Assembly (NCBI GenBank): GCA_964629965.1
Contig: CAZVRZ010000160.1
Coordinates: forward strand, 1-11,617
Length of the DNA stretch: 11,617 bases
Reading direction: 5' to 3'
From: CAZVRZ01 sp964629965
GTDB taxonomy: Bacteria > Chloroflexota > Anaerolineae > Anaerolineales > UBA4823
The notes under the pieces are model-generated. The model made no database searches. It was not told where the DNA came from and saw only the letters and a list, made by a program, of their open reading frames with translations. Each line of letters opens with the position of its first letter. Positions within the stretch are counted from its first letter, which is position 1. The translations under genes were made by a program, and so were the position numbers. Shown here piece after piece: positions 7,140 to 11,617 of the stretch.

Positions 7140-8809
7140 AAACCATCCTCATGACCATCCTATCCGGCCTGCTCATTCTTTCGTTGGGAAGTTCGGCGGG
7201 AGTCAGTTCTCCGCCAATTCCGGAGCAGGGCGAATCGTCCTCCTTTACCGTGTTCCTGCCGATGATCCTGTCGCCGGGCAATACGCTGTCCAACCTCAAC
7301 GCCTACCGCTCCCTGGCTAACCTGCCGCCGGTGACGGAAAACAGCCTGTGGAGCGAGGGCGACCGGCTGCACGCCCGCTATGTGGTCAAGAACGGCGTCC
7401 TGACGCATACCGAAGATTTGGCCAACCCCTGGTATTCCCTGGATGGCGATGCGGCCGGGCAGTCGTCGAACGTGCTGGCAGATACCGGCATACAACTCAC
7501 CGACAGCCAGGCGGTGGATAAGTGGATGAGCGGGCCGTTCCACGCCGTGAACGTGCTCGATCCGCGCCTGCAGCGCATCGGCTTCGGCTCCTACCGCGAG
7601 ATGGGCAGCGTCTTCCAAACAGCCGCCGCGCTGGATACCTTCCGCGGCCTGGGCGCTGTGTCGGATCGGGTGCAGTTTCCAGTCTTCTACCCGGCGCAGG
7701 GCAAGGCGCTGCCGGTGAGCCAGTATTCCGGCGGCGAGACGCCCGATCCGCTCTCGGCCTGCCCGGGCTACACCGCGCCCTCCGGTCCGCCGGTCATCGT
7801 CCAGTTTGGCTCTGGCTTCACATCCGTCAACGTTACGGCGCATACCTTCAAACAAGGTACTACTAACCTGGAACACTGCATCTACACCGAAACCAGCTAT
7901 ACCCATCCCGACCCGCAGCAGCAGGCGCTGGGGCGCAGCTTCCTGTCCGGCCGCGACGCGCTGGTCATCATCCCGCGCCAGCCCCTCACCCCAGGCGCTG
8001 CGTACACCGTCTCGCTGACTGCCAACGGCAAGAGCTACACCTGGTCGTTCAGCGTGGCCGCCAATGCCCAGGGTGCCCTGCCCGGGCAGTTCATCTCGCC
8101 TGCGGGGAGCCTGGAGGAGCCTGCACATATCCCGTGCACGCTGGCTATCCAACAGGCGGCTGACGCTAACGGCTGGGGAACGCTTTCCTACTCGAACCAT
8201 GCCGGTGAAGGGGCCTGGACGCTCACCGGCGTGACCGGTCGCCTGCGCCAGTGGCAGTGGGATCCCTACCGGGGCGGCCCGCGCTTCGACCTGGTCGAGG
8301 TGTATTACCAGTCTCAGGGCGCTTCCCGGCCGTTGTGGGCCGCCTTGGGCGTCACGCTGCCGGCCTACTACACCGTCCACGACTCGGCTTCGTATGACGC
8401 CTATCACCGGCTGGGCCGCGGCGATCAGCCTTACTATGTGTCTTTTGTCGAAGGGGCTTTCACCCGCCAGGAAATGCTGGCGCTGTTCCGCCAGCCCGGC
8501 CGGCAATTGGTGCGCCTGAAGGCTGCCGGCGCACACGTTTCCGAGCAGGAAATCAATTGGACGCGCTGCGAGCCGGTGGATTCCGAGTACTGCACCCTGG
8601 CGCGCTTCTTCGAGAGCCTGTCGCCCCTGATGGATGATATTGGCGGTACAGAACACCGCTTCTTCCAGGGAGAGAGCAACCTGTTCATCCACACCGGATC
8701 AGCCTCACCCCACCCCATGTACGGTTTTCTGATCTGGCCGCTGCGCCGGATCCGCAATGTAAACCTCTGCCCACAAACCAACCACAAGGAGTATTTTCAT
8801 GCACGCTAA
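7136..8809 (+). CDS. Secreted CAP (SCP/PR-1) domain protein
   Basis: This 557-aa exported protein has a signal peptide (1 to about 23), a VFLPMIL motif at 39-45 like the protein before it, and a CAP domain at about 51-170 (LNAYRSLANLPPV, His79 in RLHARYV, LTHTED at 89-94, and KWMSGPFHAVNVLDPRLQRIGFG at 129-151 with His136). The residues 'QSSNVL' stand where many CAP proteins have 'GEN'. A beta-rich region follows (about 205-320), with YTVSLTANGKSYTWSFSV resembling a Big_5/SbsA-like Ig domain, then an unrecognised C-terminal 230 residues with several Cys. Bacterial CAP proteins are surface or secreted proteins of mixed, often unknown function. The ATG overlaps the upstream TGA. The C-terminal 16 or so residues run through the next gene's ribosome-binding site and overlap its start by 11 bases. 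Confidence 0.75.
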   Translation: MKTILMTILSGLLILSLGSSAGVSSPPIPEQGESSSFTVFLPMILSPGNTLSNLNAYRSLANLPPVTENSLWSEGDRLHARYVVKNGVLTHTEDLANPWYSLDGDAAGQSSNVLADTGIQLTDSQAVDKWMSGPFHAVNVLDPRLQRIGFGSYREMGSVFQTAAALDTFRGLGAVSDRVQFPVFYPAQGKALPVSQYSGGETPDPLSACPGYTAPSGPPVIVQFGSGFTSVNVTAHTFKQGTTNLEHCIYTETSYTHPDPQQQALGRSFLSGRDALVIIPRQPLTPGAAYTVSLTANGKSYTWSFSVAANAQGALPGQFISPAGSLEEPAHIPCTLAIQQAADANGWGTLSYSNHAGEGAWTLTGVTGRLRQWQWDPYRGGPRFDLVEVYYQSQGASRPLWAALGVTLPAYYTVHDSASYDAYHRLGRGDQPYYVSFVEGAFTRQEMLALFRQPGRQLVRLKAAGAHVSEQEINWTRCEPVDSEYCTLARFFESLSPLMDDIGGTEHRFFQGESNLFIHTGSASPHPMYGFLIWPLRRIRNVNLCPQTNHKEYFHAR

Positions 8810-9482
8810 ATTCACCCGTCTCATCCAACTGCTGGAGCGCCTTGCGAGGCGCCGGATCATCCGCCGCCTGGCTCTCCTGGCCGCGCTGCTGCTTGCCTTG
8901 ACCCTGGTCATCCTGGTCTACCGCACCTACCGGCCAGTCTTTCACGCGTATTCCGCCGCCCACTATGCTTCCCCGCAGGCCACTGCCACACCGGCGGATA
9001 CTGCTTCGCCAACGCATCCGCCAACAGTCGTTACTCTCACGCCCACCGTATCGCCCACTGCCAGGCCGCCGCTGACGCTGATCTGGTCGCCGGAGTCAGA
9101 GCAGGTTTACCTGCGGGACGGCCCCAACGGCAACTCGCTGGCGCTGCTCGACAACGGCACGCCCGTCACGCTGGGCGAGGAGGCTGAGGCCGGCGGGGCA
9201 ACCTGGGTGCAGGTGACCGGCGCGGGTTTCAGCGGCTGGGTTGCCCGCCTGCTGGTGGCAACCATCCAGCAGGATCGACCGGTCGCCTATCTGAGCAGTG
9301 AAGAAGGCGCCTACCTGCGCGCCGAGCCGCAGGGCATGATCCTGGCCTGGCTGCCGGACGGCACGCCGGGGCAGATCATCGAAACTGTTGAGGCGAACGG
9401 CGTGGCCTGGGTGCACGTTGTACTGCCCGATGAACGCACCGGCTGGGTTGTACAGCGCCTGCTGAACACTGCCGGGCCGTGA
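8799..9482 (+). CDS. Membrane-anchored protein with two SH3b domains
   Basis: The 227-aa protein starts with a basic cytoplasmic head (1-23, Arg-rich), one membrane helix (24-41), a Thr/Pro/Ala linker (about 58-92) and two bacterial SH3 repeats: about 95-153 (VYLRDGPNGNSLALLDNGTPV... WVQVT..GFSGWVARLL) and about 161-223 (AYLRAEPQGMILAWLPDGTPG... WVHVVL..ERTGWVVQRLL). SH3b domains usually bind cell-wall peptides or glycans, so it is predicted to face the outside. The start is ATG 8799, with AAGGAG at 8786-8791 seven bases upstream. It is the last gene of the operon. It probably serves as a surface-anchored envelope-binding partner of the secreted proteins before it. Confidence 0.8.
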   Translation: MHAKFTRLIQLLERLARRRIIRRLALLAALLLALTLVILVYRTYRPVFHAYSAAHYASPQATATPADTASPTHPPTVVTLTPTVSPTARPPLTLIWSPESEQVYLRDGPNGNSLALLDNGTPVTLGEEAEAGGATWVQVTGAGFSGWVARLLVATIQQDRPVAYLSSEEGAYLRAEPQGMILAWLPDGTPGQIIETVEANGVAWVHVVLPDERTGWVVQRLLNTAGP

Positions 9483-9492
9483 GGTAAGTACC

Positions 9493-9759
9493 ATGAAAAG
9501 CAATCCGCGCACCACTCGCTTGCGAGCCATGCACTGCACTTGCCCGATCTGCCGGGGCCAGGCTGCGCATCCAGAGAAGACGCAGCACGAACAGATCAAC
9601 CTGCTGATGAGCCTGATGAACGCCCGCCAACGCAGGCTGTTTGCGGCATTTCAGGCGCAGCAAATGGGGCACGGTGGGATCACGCGCATGGCGGAGATCA
9701 CAGGATTGGATCGCAAGACGATCCGGAGAGGGGTGAGGGAGATTACAGGTTACATGTGA
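9493..9759 (+). CDS. ISAzo13-like transposase HTH head, stand-alone 88 aa
   Basis: The protein has a Cys cluster (CTCPIC at 15-20) and then ARQRRLFAAFQAQQMGHGG and RMAEITGLDRKTIRRGVREIT, the N-terminal helix-turn-helix of ISAzo13-like (DDE) transposases. It stops at TGYM with TGA 9757-9759; the catalytic domain of some 300 residues is absent. It begins ten bases after the SH3b gene, with GAGG at 9481-9484. A second, diverged copy at 11235-11480 stops at the same residue. It may be a transposase remnant or a domesticated DNA-binding protein. I favour remnant, but the intact Cys motif and HTH leave both open. Confidence 0.65.
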   Translation: MKSNPRTTRLRAMHCTCPICRGQAAHPEKTQHEQINLLMSLMNARQRRLFAAFQAQQMGHGGITRMAEITGLDRKTIRRGVREITGYM

Positions 9760-9838
9760 AGAGACAATATCGCATTGGGTAAAGAAAGTTGGGGTGACGC
9801 CGCCCTATTTTCCAGTGTAGATCAGCCTTGCCCTGTTG

Positions 9839-9855
9839 TATAATTTGGGTATGAT
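9839..9855 (+). promoter_or_regulatory. Promoter for the 84-aa protein / nucleotidyltransferase pair
   Basis: TATAAT at 9839-9844 is a perfect -10 but its -35 (near 9816) is poor. A second candidate, TTGCCC 9828-9833 and TATGAT 9850-9855 with a 16-base spacer and GGG before the -10, overlaps it. Transcription would begin near 9851 or 9862. The rest of 9760-9838 holds nothing I recognise. Confidence 0.5.
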
Positions 9856-9904
9856 TTTTGCTATGAAAAGAAAGCTGTTAACCCTGTTCCCAACTGGAGT
9901 ATGA
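9851..9904 (+). CDS. Possible 17-aa leader peptide
   Basis: ATG 9851 (or ATG 9863 in the same frame) opens MIFAMKRKLLTLFPTGV and stops at TGA 9902-9904. The first ATG sits exactly where transcription from the TATAAT would start, so it would be leaderless. The stop overlaps ATG 9901, which opens a nine-codon frame running past ATG 9911. This could couple or attenuate translation of the gene below. Low certainty; it may be chance. Confidence 0.2.
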   Translation: MIFAMKRKLLTLFPTGV

Positions 9905-9910
9905 GCAACG

Positions 9911-10165
9911 ATGAGTGGATATTATACTGACACCCATCCCAAAATCGAGGCGCTACAAATCAAGCTTCTGCGTGAAGCCCCAGCCTGGCGTAAGATGGAA
10001 ATGCTATCGAGTTTAATCGCTTCGGCCCAGGAATTAGCTTCAGCAGGGTTGCATAAGCGCTATCCGGGCGCCAGCGAGAGGGAGATTCGTCGCAGGCTGG
10101 CAGACATTTTGCTGGGAGAAGAGCTGGCGCTCAAAGTGTATGGAGAGCTGAAATATGGCCAGTGA
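9911..10165 (+). CDS. 84-aa protein paired with a nucleotidyltransferase
   Basis: This small, predicted all-helical cytoplasmic protein contains RKMEMLSSLIASAQELASAGLHKRYPGASEREIRRRLADILLGEELALKVYG. It matches my memory of short uncharacterised proteins encoded directly before nucleotidyltransferase genes in Chloroflexota and cyanobacteria. Its gene overlaps the nucleotidyltransferase by 11 bases, so the two are surely co-translated. GGAG at 9896-9899 lies 11 bases before ATG 9911, a long spacing. By analogy with AbiEi/AbiEii-like and other nucleotidyltransferase TA pairs it could be the antitoxin or partner subunit, but it has no HTH that I can see. The function is not established. Confidence 0.65.
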   Translation: MSGYYTDTHPKIEALQIKLLREAPAWRKMEMLSSLIASAQELASAGLHKRYPGASEREIRRRLADILLGEELALKVYGELKYGQ

Positions 10166-10724
10166 TGCAATTGCAGCCACGATACGGGTAACCAGAACCC
10201 TGGAACGCATCGGAGTCCCTTACTTTATCGGGGGATCGATTGCGAGCACACTTTATGGAATGGTGCGTACAACGCAAGATGTAGATATCATTGCTGAGAT
10301 GATGGCTGAACATATCCCGTTGTTGATGGCTGAGCTTCAAAGTGAATTTTATATGGATGATGAGATGATGGCGGATGCGATCGCTCATCGTTCCAGTTTC
10401 AATATCATCCATCGCGAGAGCATGTTCAAGGTGGATATTTTTGTGCCTCGTTCGCGCCCATTTGTGAAAATGCAGTTTTCTCGCTCTCGCCAGGAAAGGT
10501 TATCTGCGGACCCGCAGATGGTTGCCACCGTTGCAAGCCCTGAAGACACCTTGCTGGCAAAACTTGAGTGGTATCGCATGGGTGGCGAAGTTTCTGAGCG
10601 CCAATGGCGTGATGTGCTCGGTGTGATGAAAGTTCAGGCTGGGGCGCTTGATCTTGATTATCTGCACCATATGGCGCGCGAACTCCAGGTGGAAGATTTG
10701 TTAGAACGGGCGCTCAAGGCGTAA
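10155..10724 (+). CDS. Nucleotidyltransferase, AbiEii/MNT-like
   Basis: This 189-aa protein has the polymerase-beta-type nucleotidyltransferase signature: GGSIASTLYG at 26-35, then TTQDVDII at 39-46 with Asp42 and Asp44 as metal ligands, and a third carboxylate at Asp94 in FKVDIFV. The C-terminal block SPEDTLLAKLEWYRMGGEVSERQWRDVLGV at 128-157 is typical of stand-alone nucleotidyltransferases in the AbiEii-like group. All catalytic residues are present. Known relatives act as TA or phage-defence toxins that modify tRNA or proteins by adding nucleotides; the target here is unknown. The start ATG 10155 has GGAG at 10142-10145, inside the previous gene. No clear terminator follows. Confidence 0.8.
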   Translation: MASDAIAATIRVTRTLERIGVPYFIGGSIASTLYGMVRTTQDVDIIAEMMAEHIPLLMAELQSEFYMDDEMMADAIAHRSSFNIIHRESMFKVDIFVPRSRPFVKMQFSRSRQERLSADPQMVATVASPEDTLLAKLEWYRMGGEVSERQWRDVLGVMKVQAGALDLDYLHHMARELQVEDLLERALKA

Positions 10725-10729
10725 ACCCT

Positions 10730-10825
10730 GTGCCAATCATCCAACAGGCGCGCCAGCAGGCCGAGACTGCTGGATTGGAACGCGCCGAATGGCCAGGGCT
10801 GTATCGAGAGCACAGGAGAAAGTGA
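10730..10825 (+). other. Possible 31-aa ORF or gene remnant
   Basis: GTG 10730 opens a short frame (VPIIQQARQQAETAGLERAEWPG...) ending at TGA 10823-10825. It is Gln/Ala/Glu-rich and helix-like, and follows the nucleotidyltransferase stop by five bases, but has no ribosome-binding site. The remaining bases to 10894 show no gene. It may be the tail of a lost third gene or chance. Confidence 0.2.
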
Positions 10826-10894
10826 AAGTCACCTGGCTGTGCGAGTAAAAAGCCGGGGTGCAATCAGGGAAAGCACAGGCGCCAATGCCCTGTC

Positions 10895-10909
10895 TTATAA
10901 AGGGGTCAT
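10895..10909 (-). pseudogene. Fossil start of a partner gene (HEPN?) after the MNT gene
   Basis: On the minus strand ATG 10909-10907 overlaps the MNT stop as ATGA, the usual junction of MNT-HEPN pairs. It reads MTPL and then TAA at 10897-10895. The following sequence does not read as HEPN in this frame. The overlap is seen; that it is the remains of the toxin start is inference. Confidence 0.3.
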
Positions 10910-11208
10910 GCTTGCTTATAGGCAGTTATAGCCTCAGAGATGGCCGACTGGCGTATTTCGGGGCTTAGGAAACGAGTGGTTTGTAAATCAACCTTGCGGC
11001 CCAGTAGCTGGGATAACTCTGATTCGATCAGGAAGAAATCGTATCCTGGAATGTGACCTGGCTCAAACTCAACCAGCACATCGATGTCACTGCGCGGGCC
11101 AAAGTCATCCCGCACAACCGAGCCGAAAAGGGCCAGGCTGCAGATATGATGCTTCTGGCAAAAGGTGCGCAATCGATCTGGGGTCAACCCCAGGGTGGTT
11201 ATATCCAT
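10906..11208 (-). CDS. MNT-type nucleotidyltransferase (MntA-like antitoxin)
   Basis: This 100-aa minimal nucleotidyltransferase has SLALFGSVVRDDFGPRSDIDVLVEF (residues 24-48: Gly29-Ser30, Asp41 and Asp43 as metal ligands) and RKVDLQT with Asp74 as the third carboxylate. In MntA-HepT pairs the MNT protein AMPylates and silences the HEPN RNase toxin. Here no HEPN gene follows, only a four-codon stub, so it is an orphan antitoxin or one acting in trans. The start ATG 11208 has no ribosome-binding site; the -10 box lies seven bases upstream, which implies a leaderless mRNA. It is transcribed opposite to all other genes in the window. Confidence 0.85.
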   Translation of the reverse strand: MDITTLGLTPDRLRTFCQKHHICSLALFGSVVRDDFGPRSDIDVLVEFEPGHIPGYDFFLIESELSQLLGRKVDLQTTRFLSPEIRQSAISEAITAYKQA

Positions 11209-11214
11209 GTTTTT

Positions 11215-11220
11215 ATTATA
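11215..11220 (-). promoter_or_regulatory. -10 box of the MNT gene (leaderless)
   Basis: ATTATA on the plus strand is TATAAT on the minus strand. The predicted start falls at or next to the A of ATG 11208. The -35 region (near 11238-11243, CTGTTT on the minus strand) is only a partial match and lies in an inverted repeat. Confidence 0.55.
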
Positions 11221-11224
11221 GCAT

Positions 11225-11246
11225 AGGCTGTTGAATGAAACAGCCT
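11225..11246. repeat. 8-bp inverted repeat, possible operator
   Basis: AGGCTGTT at 11225-11232 and AACAGCCT at 11239-11246 are perfect inverted copies around six bases. They cover the spacer and -35 area of the MNT promoter, a position typical of a repressor site. Confidence 0.45.
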
Positions 11247-11480
11247 GCCGATTCCAGGAAGCCTCTCACAAGCTTTGGTGACATAAAGTGTATGACTGCC
11301 TGGCAGGCTCTTGCGCTAACTCATTGCGCCCCTACCAGCCGCGTCCGCCAGTGCCAGCTGTTCGGTGCTTTCCAGGCGCAGCAGATGGGGCACGGTGGGA
11401 TCATGCGCATGGCGGAGATTACGGGGTTGGACAGGAAGACGATACGAAAGGGGCTAAGGGAGATAACCGATTATATGTGA
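11235..11480 (+). pseudogene. Second ISAzo13-like transposase HTH fragment
   Basis: The 81-aa frame from ATG 11235 has unrelated or decayed sequence for its first 35-40 residues and then VRQCQLFGAFQAQQMGHGG and RMAEITGLDRKTIRKGLREITDYM, closely matching residues 43-88 of the protein at 9493-9759. The Cys cluster is absent and RR has become CQ. It stops at the same residue as the other copy (TGA 11478-11480), and similarity continues weakly for some 25 bases past both stops. This copy looks more degraded, with no ribosome-binding site. Confidence 0.6.
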
Positions 11481-11534
11481 CCTGGCAACGATACAGTGGA
11501 TAAACTCTGTGTGTTTCCATGACTTTTCTTGTAT

Positions 11535-11554
11535 TATAATCTTACCAGTAAGAT
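11535..11554 (+). promoter_or_regulatory. Promoter and operator of the AbrB-type antitoxin
   Basis: TATAAT at 11535-11540 is followed directly by the palindrome ATCTTACCAGTAAGAT at 11539-11554 (7-base perfect arms, two-base centre), which covers the predicted transcription start. This is the classic place for self-repression by a MazE/AbrB-type antitoxin. The -35 is weak. Confidence 0.55.
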
Positions 11555-11566
11555 AAAGGAGGAATC

Positions 11567-11617
11567 ATGGAAACGATTGCCACTACCCGTATGTCTTCGA
11601 AAGGACAAATTGTTATC
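11567..11617 (+). CDS. AbrB/MazE-type antitoxin, start only (cut by window end)
   Basis: Seventeen codons are present, and TTRMSSKGQIVI is the hallmark first strand of the SpoVT-AbrB swapped-hairpin DNA-binding fold (usually continuing with P..IR). AAAGGAGG at 11555-11562 is an excellent ribosome-binding site four bases before ATG 11567. Family members of this size are mostly antitoxins followed by a PIN/VapC or MazF toxin, which would lie outside the window. Confidence 0.75.
   Translation, partial: METIATTRMSSKGQIVI

Noticed and set aside
7160..8692. Long minus-strand open frame (510 codons) opposite the CAP gene
   Set aside because: High-GC shadow: Arg/Gln/Gly-rich with no domain, no ribosome-binding site, and opposite a clear signal-peptide/CAP protein.
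10730..10894. A further gene after the AbiEii-like nucleotidyltransferase
   Set aside because: Only a 31-codon frame without a binding site; the rest holds stops in all frames, so it is listed only as a low-confidence remnant.
1..11617. CRISPR array, tRNA or rRNA genes
   Set aside because: No regularly spaced repeats, cloverleaf with CCA-type end, or rRNA-like segments were seen on reading both strands.

Overview
The window looks like chromosomal DNA of a Chloroflexota bacterium, probably of the Anaerolineae type. This is an inference, not a database match. The reasons are the moderately high GC, the two secreted proteins carrying a V(Y/F)LPMIL motif just after the signal peptide, the ISAzo13-like transposase fragments with a CxCPxC head, and the density of decayed toxin-antitoxin (TA) modules. 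No rRNA, tRNA or CRISPR array was seen.

Layout. (1) 1-2257: a sugar-utilisation pair, an FGGY carbohydrate kinase that has lost its N-terminal lobe, followed 12 bases later by a DUF4432 aldose-1-epimerase-like protein. (2) 2258-3011: a scar. The first 52 or so codons of a transposase run directly into the C-terminal half of a RelE/HigB-type toxin in another frame, and an intact XRE/HigA-type antitoxin overlaps the toxin stop. Near-identical 16-base direct repeats bracket this unit. (3) 3056-3199: a strong sigma70-type promoter followed at once by two hairpins with T tracts whose arms can also pair with each other, making a possible attenuator or short RNA. (4) 3200-9482: a tightly packed, GC-rich six-gene operon. 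It encodes TadB-like and TadC-like inner-membrane proteins, an isoprenylcysteine-carboxyl-methyltransferase (ICMT)-family membrane protein, a secreted TIM-barrel glycosidase-like protein whose nucleophile position appears to be Gln, a secreted CAP/SCP-domain protein, and a membrane-anchored protein with two SH3b domains. Gaps are 4-21 bases or overlaps. (5) 9493-9759: the HTH head of an ISAzo13-like transposase. (6) 9839-10724: a promoter, a possible leader peptide, an 84-aa protein, and a nucleotidyltransferase overlapping it by 11 bases. (7) 10895-11208 (minus strand): an orphan MNT-type nucleotidyltransferase whose promoter suggests a leaderless mRNA, and a four-codon fossil of what may have been its HEPN partner. 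(8) 11235-11480: a second ISAzo13-like head that stops at the same point as the first. (9) 11535-11617: a promoter, palindromic operator and first 17 codons of an AbrB/MazE-type antitoxin that runs off the window.

How the genes work together. The central operon reads as envelope or surface biology. Two Tad/type II secretion platform proteins are co-transcribed with proteins that are exported or exposed on the outside. There is no TadA ATPase, pilin or secretin gene in the window, so the platform either borrows these from elsewhere or is a diverged, stand-alone system. The operon is flanked on both sides by TA debris and transposase heads, which fits an accessory region assembled by repeated insertion and deletion.
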